A DNA stretch of 37,289 bases, from positions 659,676-696,964 of the forward strand of contig NW_008246094.1 of assembly GCF_000281045.1 (NCBI RefSeq). Reading direction: 5' to 3'. The stretch is from Saprolegnia diclina VS20 (lineage: Eukaryota; Oomycota; Saprolegniomycetes; Saprolegniales; Saprolegniaceae). Positions within the stretch are counted from its first letter, which is position 1, and every line of letters starts with the position of its first letter. The position numbers were made by a program, and so were the translations under genes. The notes below the pieces were generated by a model that made no database searches, had not been told where the DNA came from, and was given only the letters and a program-made list of their open reading frames with translations. This document shows, piece after piece, positions 11,034-22,234 of this stretch.

Positions 11034-14000
11034 ATGGGTTGGACGCTGCCCCCGATCCACCGCAGCGGAAAGAGCAAAGGTCGCGTGCCCGACGAAGATG
11101 ATGACGACGTTGCTGTCATGAAGCACTCGGATCTGTTTGCTGATTTGGCGCTCTCCCGCACGACAGGCGCTCTCTCGCGACAGAGCCATACAGGGACGCG
11201 CGGTCGGCGCGGCGTGGCCACCGTTTTTGACGTGCTACGGCACCTCGTGCAGCCCAAATGTGACCTGCGCTTTGCCACGTCATTGTATTCGTCCAGCGAG
11301 CGGCTTCTTCCAGCGCCATCTTCGCGCATGCGTCGACAGCGAAAGCGACCGCTGCGGGGTGTGGACTGGACGCTGCAGCAACGGCTCGTGTACACATTTG
11401 ACCGGTGGATCAGCACACAGCACGGGCAAATGACCTCGCTCGTCGTGTTTGGCTTGGCGCTCAACTTTATCTGCGCGCCGTGGGTCATGCTGTCGCACGA
11501 ATTGTCCTATTCGGAAGCCGTCTGGGCGTCCTGGCTGTACCTGAGCGACCGCGCCAACCAGCAATTTGCTGTCGACACGGTTCGTCCCATTGGATAATTG
11601 CATCTGACGTGGTGTTCAACGAGTAGGTGCAGCGCATCGTGGGTGTCTTGCTCACGCTCGGCGGGTTTATCTTCCTCGACGTTGTCATTGGTGTCATTGT
11701 CGACGACATTCGCGCCAAGTTGAACGGCCTCAAGACCGGTCGCTCCAAAGTGCTCGAAGTTCACCACACCGTACATACCACATTCATCTCGTTCGCAATG
11801 TCGGATAGCTTCTTGTAGCTCGTACTTGGGTGGAGCGACCGAGCCATCAACTTTGTCAAGGAGCTTTGTCGGGTGAAACGCGGCGGCGTCATTGTCTTCC
11901 TTGTCGACGGCCCAATCGAGCCCATCGAGTACGCGCTCCACACGCACATTGCACTGTCCGACCTCGATGGCACCACAGTCGTGTTTCGCTCTGGCAACGC
12001 CCTCGTGCCAGCCGAGCTCCTCCGCGTCGCGGTTCTCAATGCGCGGTCCGTCACCATTCTTGCATCCCACGACGAAGTCGACAAGTCGGACGCAATGGTT
12101 TTGCGCACCTTGCTCTGTCTTCGGTCGCTTCCGAGCGTACGAGCCATTGGCGCGCGCTTCGTAAGACTGACAAGTGCGTAGTGGGACGGTCCTATTGTGG
12201 CCGACGTTGGTGACATTGACAACAGCCCGCTCCTCCAGCTTGTGGGCGGCCCCAAGTTTCACTCGGTCATCTCCCAAGACCTCGTCGGTCGCCTCTTGGT
12301 CATGTGTGGCCGGTCGCCCGGCCTCGCCAAAGGTGCGTTCTTATAAAATCTTGTCATTCGAAGGGCCAAGTATGTCGAGCAGTCTACGAAACCCTTCTCG
12401 GGTACCGCGGCACGTCGCTGTTTTGCGAGCCCGCGCCGGCGGCCGCGTGTGGCGTGGCGTTCGGACACCTTCAGAAACACCTGTGCGACGGCATCGTGAT
12501 TGGTCTGCAAGAGGCGTCGGGCGCTGTGCTACTGAACCCACCCCTGCTCCGCCCGGTGCGCAACAGAAATTGTATGGCTCAGCGATGGCATAGTTGAGTA
12601 GGTATCGCCAGGCGAAAGCTTGATTGTGCTGGCCCACACCAGGAGAGGTTTCAAGGTCGAGGTGAGCCCGGTCGTCGTACCCGAGCTTCGACCCCACACG
12701 CGGGACCGACGCACTTCGACCGTTGTCGTCAAGCAAACCATTCTCATTTGCGGGTGGCGCCGGGACCTTCGCGATATGCTTGTGAAACTGGACGAACTTT
12801 GTCCATTTGGCTCGGAGGTGCACCTTTTTAACGAAGTCGACACCAGGACGAGAACAGAGACGCTCTTGGAAGCCGGCTTGGACACGGCGCGTTTGCACAA
12901 CATTTCGCTTGTTCACTGGACGGGGAATCCCGCGATTCGCCGGCACCTCCGAAGCATTGTCTTGGCGCAGTACGACTACTTTATGGTGGTCACGGACATG
13001 GCCCGCGAAGACGATGTCTTGGCCTGCGACTCGCACGTGCTCGCGACCGTCCTCCTCTTGCGCACGGAAGAGGCTTTGCAAGCTGCGCGCCACGGTGGCG
13101 TCGGCAGCAAGAAGCCGTGCATCGCCGAAATCCTCGACCCGCGTACGCACAAGACCATCAGCCACAACAGCAACATTCGCGAGAGCGCCGACTTTGTTCA
13201 CTCGACAGCACTGGTACTCTCTTTGGTACACGCATCGAAGACGCATGGAACTTGACGATAGGTCACGTGCGTGCTCGCCATGATTGCGCACAACGCGTCG
13301 CTGGAGCCGATTCTGAACGAGCTTCTCGGTGGCCACGGTCCGTCGTTTGATATTGTGCCAGCCTCCCGGTACGTAGCGACCTTCATGCGTGGAAACCCCA
13401 AGAGCATGTTGTGCAGGTACTGCGGCCCGCGCGAATTTTTGTCTTTTTTCGAGCTTGCTCAACGCGCGCAGCAGCTCCAAGAGGTCGTGTGTGGCTACCA
13501 GAGCTTGGACGCAAACCAGACCATTCTGAATCCGGTCGAGAAGCAGATCCCCAAGGCATGGGAGCGCTCGCGCATCATTGTCCTCCGAGACACACAGTGG
13601 TCGCATTTTCGAAAGCACGTCGGAACGCTGGTTGTAGCCTGCGATGCGTTTTACCAAGCGCTGCGTCGGCGGCACTGCCGGCTCCTGCTCGAGAGTGAGA
13701 GTACCAAGTCGATGTCTGGACCGTTGCGCCGGCAGCCGTCAAGCTTGCGGCCACTCGCCGAAGACGTTGTCAGCGGCACCGACGACTTTTCTCCTACTGA
13801 CAACAGCATTGACGCGATCGTGTCCAGTCGCATCGGCAGCTGTCGAAGCGTCTCGCACCGGAACAGCGCAACGTCCGAGTATGACGACGACGACGCTGAC
13901 ACGAGCGCTATGGGGCGCCCGGCCTTCAACTTTTGCGCGTACCGGCAAGCGATTGCCGCGCGGGAAGTGCGCGAGCTCAAAGAATTCAACGCTAATCGGC

Positions 14001-14692
14001 TAAGTAGTCGAAAAGCGAGCAAACTCTCGGTGCTCGAACTCGTGGCGACTGACACGGTGCTCCAAGAGTGCCACCGCGACCGCCGGAGCACGATCGCCGG
14101 GTCGACGACGATGCTGCTGCCGCCCGTGCACGGCCACCGCGGCAGCGTCGACATGGATCTGACCTTGCACAACCCGCTCACGGTGCTGAAAGCCCAGCGG
14201 GAAATGCGCCGCACGAGTCTCCACCACGTCTCGGCCGTCCCCAACCTCTTGGATTTGGTCAACTCGGACGCATCATTTCGAATGGTAGACAAGAGCCCTG
14301 GTCCAACCTCACCGGCGCTGCGTATACACGACACACAGCTGCCGACAAGAACGCTGCTTGTCGACGGTACAAAAGAGCAACATGACCACCGCCATCCCCT
14401 CGGAGCTCTGGACGAGGCAACGCAGCGACGCATGGGCTCCCATCGCGATCCATTGCCACACTTGAGCTCCCACCATTCGCTGCTGCGAACTCTGCCGCTC
14501 GATATTGAACTCGTACTAGCCCAGTTGCAGTCGCTACTGGAGAAACGAAAGGAGTCAGCGACGACGAGTTGTCCCGAGGCGTCATGTGGGGATCTGCCAG
14601 CAAAAGTTCGTGCAGTGCCGCCCCCACCCCCACCCGAAACCAACCAACCGCCGGTGAGCGAGGTATTGAAGGACGGTAATTCCGTCCTCTAA
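11034..14692 (+). CDS. CASTOR/POLLUX (DMI1)-like ion channel with tandem RCK domains
   Basis: The exons are 11034-11579, 11627-11770, 11819-12136, 12182-12332, 12383-12555, 12602-13213 and 13262-14692 (1124 aa), with introns of 45-50 nt. After a basic N terminus come VYTFDRWIST, a helix (about 135-155), a pore segment VWASWLYLSDRANQ and a helix QRIVGVLLTLGGFIFLDVV. RCK1 starts HTLVLGWSDRAINF and RCK2 starts TILICGWRRDLRDMLVKLD. RCK2 also has LVHWTGNPAIRRHL and EILDPRTHKTIS, which are diagnostic of the plant nuclear-envelope channels CASTOR and POLLUX. Those form Ca-regulated cation channels. The plant filter is ADSGNH-like; here it is SDRANQ, so ion preference is open. About 350 Ser/Thr-rich, probably disordered residues follow RCK2, which the plant proteins lack at this length. 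The donor at 13214 was chosen because it gives a gap-free family alignment. Confidence 0.9.
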
Positions 14693-14761
14693 CACAATAT
14701 AATGCGTGGTCCTTCGTCCCTAGACCCAATTGCACACTTTTTGTTTTTAAGAGTTTTGGGG

Positions 14762-16085
14762 TTAGGGTCGACGTTTGGTTGACTCAGAGAGCGTTGGCAC
14801 GCGCGTGAGAAGCTTGCAATTATCAAACTGGCGCGACTCACCCTTGACGTATTCGGCGAGGGGATCGATGCCGGAGAAGGATATAAACTGGTCCATCGTG
14901 CGCTCTTGGCCCAAGCCAAAGCGGCTCAACTCGGTGCGGTTGACGTCTTCCAAAGTCGTAATCGGCAGTCCGAGCATCGCGCGCACGCGGCGCTTGGACG
15001 CTTGCTGCACAAAGTAGCGCGTGTCCCAATCGCGCTCCCAGACCACATGCCGGTGCTCGTACCAATGGTACACAATGTCGACGCGTGGCGCGTACATATC
15101 GTACCTAGTTTCAATCTATCAAGCCTTGTCCAGATAGAAAGGACCCTTGCCCGTGCGTAAAGAGGCGCGCGGCCATCGAGTACTCTTCGCCGTGAAAGAG
15201 GTACGGCGTGAACGGGTCGTTCCGGACCCAAACCGCGTGGGCGGCGAGGCCAAAGTTGAAGCCGCCCGCAAACTGGGCAATGAGCCGCGGCGACGACGGC
15301 GACAATAGCGACCAGTCTTGGTGCGGTGCACTGTACTGCACCATCGCATCTCCGTCGTCCGTCTCGATGCGCGCGTAGCACATGACAGACATGGAGTAGA
15401 CGCCAATGGCATGCAAGAGCCGGCCCATGAAGCGCGTCGCGTGGTCGGTCGACTTGGGGTACGTTGTGAGAATTGCAAACGGATTCTGCACCGCGTCCCA
15501 CTCGGCCTTGAGGAGGACGTCCCAGTGATGGACAAATACAAGGTGTGAGTCAATGCCCAGTGCAAACGCGTCGACGCGGGCGTCGATCGCGGCCTCGGCG
15601 ACGTACCGCGCGCCGGTGGGGCCCGTGGCTTGGGCTGCGTCCATCGAGACTTGGTGGCGCAGCGGCGCTTGCTGGCAGATGGCATTGCCCACTAGTTTGC
15701 AGTACGTATTGAAGCAAGAGGCCTCGTTCGGGTACACTTGGTCGACGAGGCTGATCGCGACCAAGTCGGGCCGCGCGGCCTGCGTAAAGAGCGATCGCAA
15801 GGTTTCCGCGCAGCGCGCCGAGTCGCGGTAGTTGGCCAGTAGCACGATCGTGTGCCGCACGTCGTTCTGAACGTGGATGTGGTAGCGCACCGCCGTGACG
15901 AGCCAGAGGACGAGCACAAGTACAACGCATGCGACAATGCGCTGGCAGCGCCGCCGGTACCGCACCGAGTTGAGCACCAGCCGCGCATACCGCCGCAGTC
16001 GATGCGCTGCGCGGTGCTCTCTCCGCGCGTTGGTCAGCGGCAGCGAGCTCCCGTCGTCGTCGCCGTCCACGTCGTCGGGCTGCAT
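14762..16085 (-). CDS. GT60-like GlcNAc transferase, type II membrane protein
   Basis: The exons on the complement are 15145-16085 and 14762-15104 (427 aa), joined across a 40-nt phase-2 intron; an in-frame ATG at 16154 would add 23 residues. A short cytosolic N terminus is followed by one helix (IVACVVLVLVLWLVTAVRY) and a luminal catalytic domain. Key motifs are TIVLLANYRDSARCAETLRS, a DxD-like DSH in ALGIDSHLVFVHHWD, then FGLAAHAVWV, FHGEEYSMAARLFTHG, IVYHWYEHR and FGLGQERTMDQFISFSGID. These match the GlcNAc (PF11397) fold that includes the Skp1 hydroxyproline GlcNAc transferase of Dictyostelium, a soluble cytosolic enzyme. The anchor here suggests a Golgi location and a different acceptor. 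The last 25 or so residues after LAEYVKG are not family-like; the GTGAGT there could be another donor. Confidence 0.82.
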
Positions 16086-16861
16086 GGCCAATAAACCAGG
16101 TGCTGATATCGCGATCCTTTGGTCGCCGAGTCCGAGTCTAAACCCACGCAACATTGCATTTCGGCGCCAAATAAAGACCAGTGTGATAGCAACCGTTCGC
16201 GTTGTACACCTACACCCTTATATGCACATGACGGTGTGTATACGAGCCCCCTTGTTTGGTCTCGTGGTCGATACGAGATGGATACCAGCTTCCTACTCGA
16301 TTGAAATAGGGCTTCATGACCATACATCGTATACGGGCTGGGTTCCGTTCTCTCACGCTTGCTGCTGCCATCAATGACAATAAAAGGAGTCTCAACATGG
16401 AGCAGCGTCGGAGTCTGCTCTACAACAGTGTGTCCAACGCCTTCAGATCCCAAAACAAATAGCAAAATATGCGATAAAAACACACCACTTGCCATCAAAG
16501 TTCGCTGTCCTGAAACCACAGCATCGTACAACTCTTGGCGATCGCTGCACGGCCCACCTGCACGAGCATCCGTCTTTCGTCGATCTGCACTAGCATGTTC
16601 GCTGCGCTCGTGCGAGTAGGGCTCCTGCATGTGGGTGGAAGTTTGCCGCGCGATGTGGTCGCGTGCAGTTACTGTAGAGCTGTCCATCGCGTATCCGGAT
16701 CTATGCCGTATAATAATAGCTTGCCGGCATTTTATTGTTTTCATGACGTTGTACTCGACATTGGTAAGCACAATAAAACCTTTGGTATTAAAATGTCCCG
16801 GCACGTAGAAGCCTGGGTGTGTCACCCTCGTGGCGAGAGCCATTTTCGGTTTGGCGACAAG
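16086..16861. other. Divergent intergenic region between GlcNAc transferase and protease C
   Basis: About 775 nt separating a minus-strand and a plus-strand gene. The protease C frame remains open upstream to 16535 and includes MFAALVRVGLLHVGG, a weakly hydrophobic stretch. It is not shared with copies A, B or D, so I did not use it as the start. No other feature is supported. Confidence 0.45.
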
Positions 16862-18346
16862 ATGAAGTTTGGGACGCTCGTCGACTGCGCGGACGACCAG
16901 GGCTGTCTCTGGATGGGCAAAGACGGCGTGCCAGTCTCGGGCGCGCGCATGCTCTCGGAGGCCATGCTGCGCTTCCATCGCGGCAACGACTACACAGAGG
17001 CGAAGCGCAACCTGCAGGCCCACATGGACTACATCCAAGGTACGACTTGGACCTGCCGATGCGATAATGAATCCTCATGGGCGCGAGTAGATGTCTATAC
17101 GCACGCCAACACGCTCAACCACCGACTCACGATGACGCTTGGTCTCAACCCGCGCCACTTGCTCGAGGATACAGCGGGTATGGGCCACCCCATGGACGCC
17201 GTCCTGTCCAACATGATGGCGATGAAGCGCGACTTGACGTATCGCCGCCTGGATACGACGCCGTCGTCGTCGCTCACGACGCTTAATTGGTGCACGACCA
17301 ACAACCCAAAGGGCCGCAGCGTGTGTGCGGACGTCAAGAGCCAACAGCTCTGTGGCTCGTGCTGGGCGTTTGCGGCCACGGATGTGATCGAAACCGCAGT
17401 GTCGCTCGCGACAGGTAGCCAGCCCGTGTCGCTCTCGTCGCAGCAGCTGCTCTCGTGCAGCGTGTCGAAGGAGATTCGCACGTATCAGTACTGCTTTGCC
17501 AACTCGGGCGCAGTCCCGACGTGGTTGCAGACAGAAATGAAGTGGGACTCGCAGAACCAAGGCTGCAACGGCGGCATGACGCACATTGCTCTGGACGACG
17601 CTGCCAACAAGATCCTCAACCTCGCGTCGCGCATCGACTGGCCGTACGTTGATGACACGACATCGAGCAACAACCCGAACGCGCCCGTCGGGCCGGCCGC
17701 TGGGAAGCGCCGTGCGCTCACCAACGACCAGCGGTTCCTTGCGACCAACGGCACCTCGAATGCCGTCTCACAGTACAACACGTGCACGGGAAATCGCCCG
17801 GCTAACTTTACGGCCGCGCACATCACGGGCTGGGAACCCGCACTCAACGCGACGTCCTGCGCGACGACCAAGGACCCGACGACGCTGCTCAAGAGCGCGC
17901 TCGCGCATGGCCCGTTGGCGGTCGCTCTGAGTGCGAAGGGTGCATTCAAGTCGTTCACTGGCGGTGTGTACACGTGCCCGGCGATCACGTCCTCGGACAT
18001 GATCGACCACGCGCTGCTGCTGGTCGGCTACGACACCGGCGCAGACGGCGACTATTGGATTCTCAAGAATTCGTACGGCGTCTCATGGGGCCTCCAGGGC
18101 TTTGTGCACGTCAAGACGGACAACATGCTCAACTGCGGGCTCAACGTGTTTCCAATTCGCGCGATCGGTGCGTCGGCGGGCCCCGCGGCCAACATCACGG
18201 TCGACGGTGGCGGCTCGCTGAGCTTTGGCGGCGCGTCCATGGGTACGTGGATCGCGATCGCGTGCGTTGTCTCGGCGATTACGCTGGCGCTGACGATCGC
18301 TGGCGTCATCGTCTCACGCAAGCGCATGCAAAACATGCACACGTAG
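16862..18346 (+). CDS. Papain-family (C1A) cysteine protease C, C-terminally membrane anchored
   Basis: The exons are 16862-17039 and 17091-18346 (477 aa). The start MKFGTLVDC aligns with the other copies. The N-terminal module continues CLWMGKDGVPVSGARML and AKRNLQAHMDYIQ, then the phase-1 intron, then DVYTHANTLNHRLTMTLGLN. The catalytic residues are Cys in LCGSCWAFAATD (C150), His in MIDHALLLVGYD (H366) and Asn in WILKNSYGVSWG (N386); VKSQ supplies the oxyanion Gln. An insert near 250-280 (GPAAGKRRALTNDQ) is absent from A. The anchor contains WIAIACVVSAITLALTIAGV and the tail is SRKRMQNMHT. The 51-nt intron is a multiple of three with no stop, so a retained-intron form would add 17 residues in frame. 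It is close to copy D. Confidence 0.9.
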   Translation: MKFGTLVDCADDQGCLWMGKDGVPVSGARMLSEAMLRFHRGNDYTEAKRNLQAHMDYIQGTTWTCRCDNESSWARVDVYTHANTLNHRLTMTLGLNPRHLLEDTAGMGHPMDAVLSNMMAMKRDLTYRRLDTTPSSSLTTLNWCTTNNPKGRSVCADVKSQQLCGSCWAFAATDVIETAVSLATGSQPVSLSSQQLLSCSVSKEIRTYQYCFANSGAVPTWLQTEMKWDSQNQGCNGGMTHIALDDAANKILNLASRIDWPYVDDTTSSNNPNAPVGPAAGKRRALTNDQRFLATNGTSNAVSQYNTCTGNRPANFTAAHITGWEPALNATSCATTKDPTTLLKSALAHGPLAVALSAKGAFKSFTGGVYTCPAITSSDMIDHALLLVGYDTGADGDYWILKNSYGVSWGLQGFVHVKTDNMLNCGLNVFPIRAIGASAGPAANITVDGGGSLSFGGASMGTWIAIACVVSAITLALTIAGVIVSRKRMQNMHT

Positions 18347-18938
18347 TGTAGTGTACTAGTGTAGATCGTCCAAGAAAAGCGAAGCACCTTTGTATCTGGT
18401 TTTTCGAGTTTGCTTTTGCCACCCACTAGGTTGCAGACGAGTAGAAGACAGATTACACAACGAGTGTGTGTCGTGGCAAGTCGAGAGACTTTGAACAATC
18501 CACAACGTTGCATGGCCCTCTACCGAAGTCCGTCGGTCCGCCGCTGCTTCAAACCCATGTCCACCTGTCGACGCCGGCGGTAGCTTTTGTCACGATGGCA
18601 ACTTGGTCCCGTCTGCCAGGTCCTCGCCCAAAACGGCGGCGACGGGCGGCTTGCGGCTTTGCACAACGACGCTGCAGATAGTTTGGACGAGGAAGCAGCC
18701 GTACGCACTGCCAGTGCTCGCGGCGATAGCCGCCGAGCGACCTCGATCCGTGCGAGATCCAGCCGCCGTGCTGGTGCTGTAACAGCGTTACACCTCTCAG
18801 CATGAATCCCTGTCAATCATTTATGTATCAGATTATAGAAATTAGGGAACTCTTGGTCTGGAGAAAACCTCTGTCTTTCGATTGGGTTGGAGCCCTCATG
18901 CACGTTAGCGCGACATGCGGCATAGTTGAATATCCTCG
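18347..18938. other. Intergenic region between proteases C and D
   Basis: About 590 nt with no supported gene; short frames on both strands (for example 18549-18805) have no family resemblance. It must contain the promoter of protease D. Confidence 0.45.
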
Positions 18939-20396
18939 ATGCTCGACAACTACTCGTTCGGGACGCTGGTCGCGTGCGACGCCGACTGCCGCTGGGTCGG
19001 GAATGGCCGCCGCCTTGTGTCCAGCGAGCGCATACTGCACGAGATGCTCGCGATGCACCACCGCGGTGACGACGCCGCGTACGATGCGGCCAAGCGCAAC
19101 CTCCGCGCCCACATGGCCTACATGGAAGGTATTGATCGTCCATAGTGCCGCTCTGCAGATCAAGTTAACGTTATGGTAGAGGTCTATTGGCACGCCAATG
19201 CGCTCAACCACCAGCTCACCATGAAGCTCGGGCTCAACCCGCGCCACTTGACGGACTCGGATGCCAAGACCGACCCATTTCTTGTCGCGCGGACGAATCT
19301 CATGCTGTCCAAGGCGCCGTCGGTTCGTCAGCTCCAGTCGACATCGCCAACGCTGCCAACGTCGCTCAATTGGTGCTCTACCAACAACCCCAAGAAGCGC
19401 AGCGTCTGTGCAGAAGTCAAGAGCCAAAAGTCCTGTGGGTCGTGCTGGGCGTTTGCAGCATCAGATCTGATCGAGACTGCTGTCGCGTATACCACGGGGA
19501 ATGCGCCGGTCGCCCTCTCGTCGCAGCAACTCTTGAGCTGCAGCAAGCGCGCCGAAGTGCACACGTACAACTACTGCTTTGCGAATTCGGGGAACGTGCC
19601 CAAGTGGCTCCAGCCGCGTATGCCGTGGAGCTCGCAGAACAACGGCTGCGACGGCGGAATGACGCACATTGCTCTCTCGGAAGCGGCGACGCGGATCAAA
19701 AACCTTGCCACGCGCCTTGATTGGCCGTACGCCGAGGACAACGCCGCTGCCTCCGGGGGCGGTCCCGTCGGCCCCGTCACCCCCAGTAGCACCAATGGGC
19801 GGCGTGAGACGCCAGCTGCCGGCTACAACACGTGCGGGTCCTTGCGTCCAGACAATGCAACGGCCGCGCACATTTCGGGATGGGAGCCGGCTCTCAACGA
19901 GAAGAGCTGCACCGACACAAAGGACCCGGCGGTACTGCTCCGACGCGCCCTCCAGACGGGCCCGCTTGCAGTCGCAATCAACGCCCGAGACGGCGGCTTC
20001 AAGGACTACAAGAACGGCTTGCACATTTGCCCGGATATCACGCAGCCGAGCATGATCGACCACGCGCTCCTCCTCGTGGGGTATGACTCGGGTCCGAGCG
20101 GCGACTATTGGATATTGAAAAACTCGTACTCGACGCAGTGGGGCCTCCAGGGCTTTGTGCACATCAAGGCCGACGATCGACTCAACTGCGGTCTCAACGT
20201 GTTTCCCATCCGTGTCCTCGGCGCGTCGGCGGGATCGGCGGCCAACGTGACGGTCGACGGCGGCGGCGACTTGGACTTCGCCGGCCTCTCGTTTGACACG
20301 TGGATCATTGTGGCGGCAGGCGTTGCCCTCGGAACGCTCATCCTTACTGTTGCAGGTCTTGTCGTCGCCAAGACACGGATGCGTCGCCACTACTAA
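18939..20396 (+). CDS. Papain-family (C1A) cysteine protease D, C-terminally membrane anchored
   Basis: The exons are 18939-19128 and 19180-20396 (468 aa), with a 51-nt phase-1 intron that contains in-frame stops. The N-terminal module reads FGTLVACDADCRWVGNGRR and AKRNLRAHMAYME, then EVYWHANALNHQLTMKLGLN. The catalytic domain has SLNWCSTNNP, SCGSCWAFAASD (C152), QQLLSC, GCDGGMTHIAL, MIDHALLLVGYD (H358) and WILKNSYSTQWG (N378), so the catalytic set is complete. A Gly/Pro-rich insert lies near residue 255. The segment VTVDGGGDLDFAGLSFDTW leads into the anchor IIVAAGVALGTLILTVAGLV and the tail AKTRMRRHY. The VDGGG-L-x-F-x-G pattern just before the anchor is shared with A and C but not B, so A, C and D form one subgroup. 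No signal peptide is visible. Confidence 0.9.
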
Positions 20397-21135
20397 TTCC
20401 ACTGTCATTTTGCTGTATGGTCTCGCGCGCAAAGGGCACATCATTGGCGGTTGGCGGGCGCAGTCGCCTAGTATGCTTCTGGATGGCGATTGCGTCGGTT
20501 CGACGAACTACTGTCGACTTCCGCAGTTGAGCAACGACGTCCTCCTGTACCTATAACGCTCCTTTGTTCGTCATAGCGCACAAGATCTCGATGCGCTCAC
20601 CAGTCTTGGTGCGCAACTAAAGTGGAGCACGGTGAATAGGTTCTTGTCGAGTGGATCAGACAAGCCAAATATGTATAGCGCCGCACAGAAACCGTTATGT
20701 TGTACAAGCCCATTGCCAGGCTGCGAAAGAGGTGGGCATAGAGGGTCCTCTGGTATTGATGCGACGGACACAACATAGCGTGCACGCTTGAAAGAATTCG
20801 CACCATAACCAGATCGTTTTCGAAGGTTATTGTCCGGATAAAGCGTACGTGGCATTCCGATATGCTCGTATAACCGGATCTAGTTGATCTGAAGGCGTGT
20901 TTTCCAAGCCTGTCCTCGGTCGAGCTGTCGACGGACCGCCACACACATCGCCTACCATTCTCTCCAAGGCGACTCGCGAAGTCTTCCGTCAGCGCGGTGG
21001 GCCTCCTCGACTCTATCTCGTGCAACTTGGTACTTGATGCACCAACATGATCGTCGTCAACGAGCAAGCGAGTATCAATGATCTGGTGGACAATATAATT
21101 GTATAAAGCGCCAAGTAGAGTCGAGGTGAGGACCG
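20397..21135. other. Intergenic region downstream of protease D
   Basis: About 740 nt between two convergent genes. A minus-strand frame is open across much of it (20597 upward, about 180 codons before it overlaps the next gene) but contains no recognisable motif. I see no other structure. Confidence 0.4.
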
Positions 21136-22021
21136 CTACTGAGGCGGCGTCGCGAACGACACGCCTAGCGTCGACAGCTTTTGGCAATAGTTGTCGAGGA
21201 TCTCGGCTTCGGTCGTGCCGAGCTGTTTCACGGCCTTGATGCGCCGAAGTTGCTCCTCTGAAAAGCCCAAGAGCGTCTCGGTCTTGGATTGCATCGACGT
21301 AAAGCTGACACCACAGTGCCGTCGAACTATGCACACAAAAATCACCGATCGGCAAGTGCTTTGCTCCTCGTACTTTCGAGGCTGGCTTGGATATCGTGGT
21401 CGCAAATACCCAGCTTCTTCATGCCCTTTTCAAGGCGCAAAAGCTCTTCGTTGACGCCGAGCTTGTGCATCGCCTTGTCCTTGTCCATGAGACGGGGCAT
21501 CGTGCTGGAGCGCGTGAGCATCGGTGGGGCATAACGCGGACGGGGCGTCGCCAGCGCCGAGACAAGGTCGCCATCATGCGACTGGGTGCTGGCGAGTCGC
21601 TCGTGGATGGACATGTAGTAGTTGGGGTCGCTGAATCGCGGCGTCTTGCGAGGCGTGTGGTGCGATATCTTACGACTGCGCGGCGAGCTACTCACGGTGT
21701 GCGGTGTCGTTGTCGATTCGCGCGGCGTTGTTCTCGAGCCTCGTGGTGACAGCACTGGGTCGCCACTTGCAGCCGATTCACACAGCAGGGTGCTACAAGC
21801 GCTGAATAAGCGAGCCATCTTTTGCCACAAGAGCATGTGTACCTGGACTCGACGGTCAGCGCGGGCGATTGCTCGGTGGTCAGCGGCAAGATGACGCCGT
21901 CAGTCACTTCATTGCGCACGGACCGCGGCGTTCGCATTAGCTTGACGGGTGCTAACTCCACTTTCGAGTCGCACGATGATAGCACCAGTGCACTGCGCCC
22001 CGACACTGGTAATCTAGACAT
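21136..22021 (-). CDS. Unrecognised Ser/Thr-Pro-rich basic protein
   Basis: The exons on the complement are 21843-22021, 21374-21792 and 21136-21326 (262 aa), with introns of 50 and 47 nt in consistent phases. I do not recognise a domain. The middle is basic and rich in SP/TP sites (SPRGSRTTPRE, PHTVSSSPRSRK, RKTPRFSDPN). The end has two short helical segments (NEELLRLEKGMKKLGI and FSEEQLRRIKAVKQLGTTE). It looks like a disordered, phosphorylatable scaffold or microtubule-associated protein, but that is inference. The ATG at 22021 follows an in-frame stop. Alternatives are an ATG at 22089 joined by a 72-nt intron (22087-... frame MGQWRIELLND), or further upstream exons at 22188 and 22235-22423. 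It is transcribed away from the dynein and may share its upstream region. Confidence 0.55.
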
Positions 22022-22234
22022 ACCCTTGAGCCAGAATCAAATCGTTCAACAACTCAATACGCCATTGTCCCATAGGTCCGCGGAGACAAGAGCGGAATCG
22101 TGGGCAGTGGGATCACCGGGACGGTGTCATGCACGACGTAGCTGGACTCGACCGTGGGCAGTCGGTCTGTGGGACCTTCATTGTGGATCTGCAGCAAGGT
22201 CACTGATGCCAGGTAATCGTACAAGCTGTCATAC

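Noticed and set aside
13214-13261. A 36-nt intron starting at 13226 in the CASTOR-like gene
   Set aside because: The donor at 13214 gives a 48-nt intron and a gap-free alignment to the family around ALVTCVLAMIA.
20597-21355. Minus-strand open frame of about 250 codons downstream of protease D
   Set aside because: Part overlaps the last exons of the unrecognised gene in another frame; the remainder lacks motifs and coding-type third positions.
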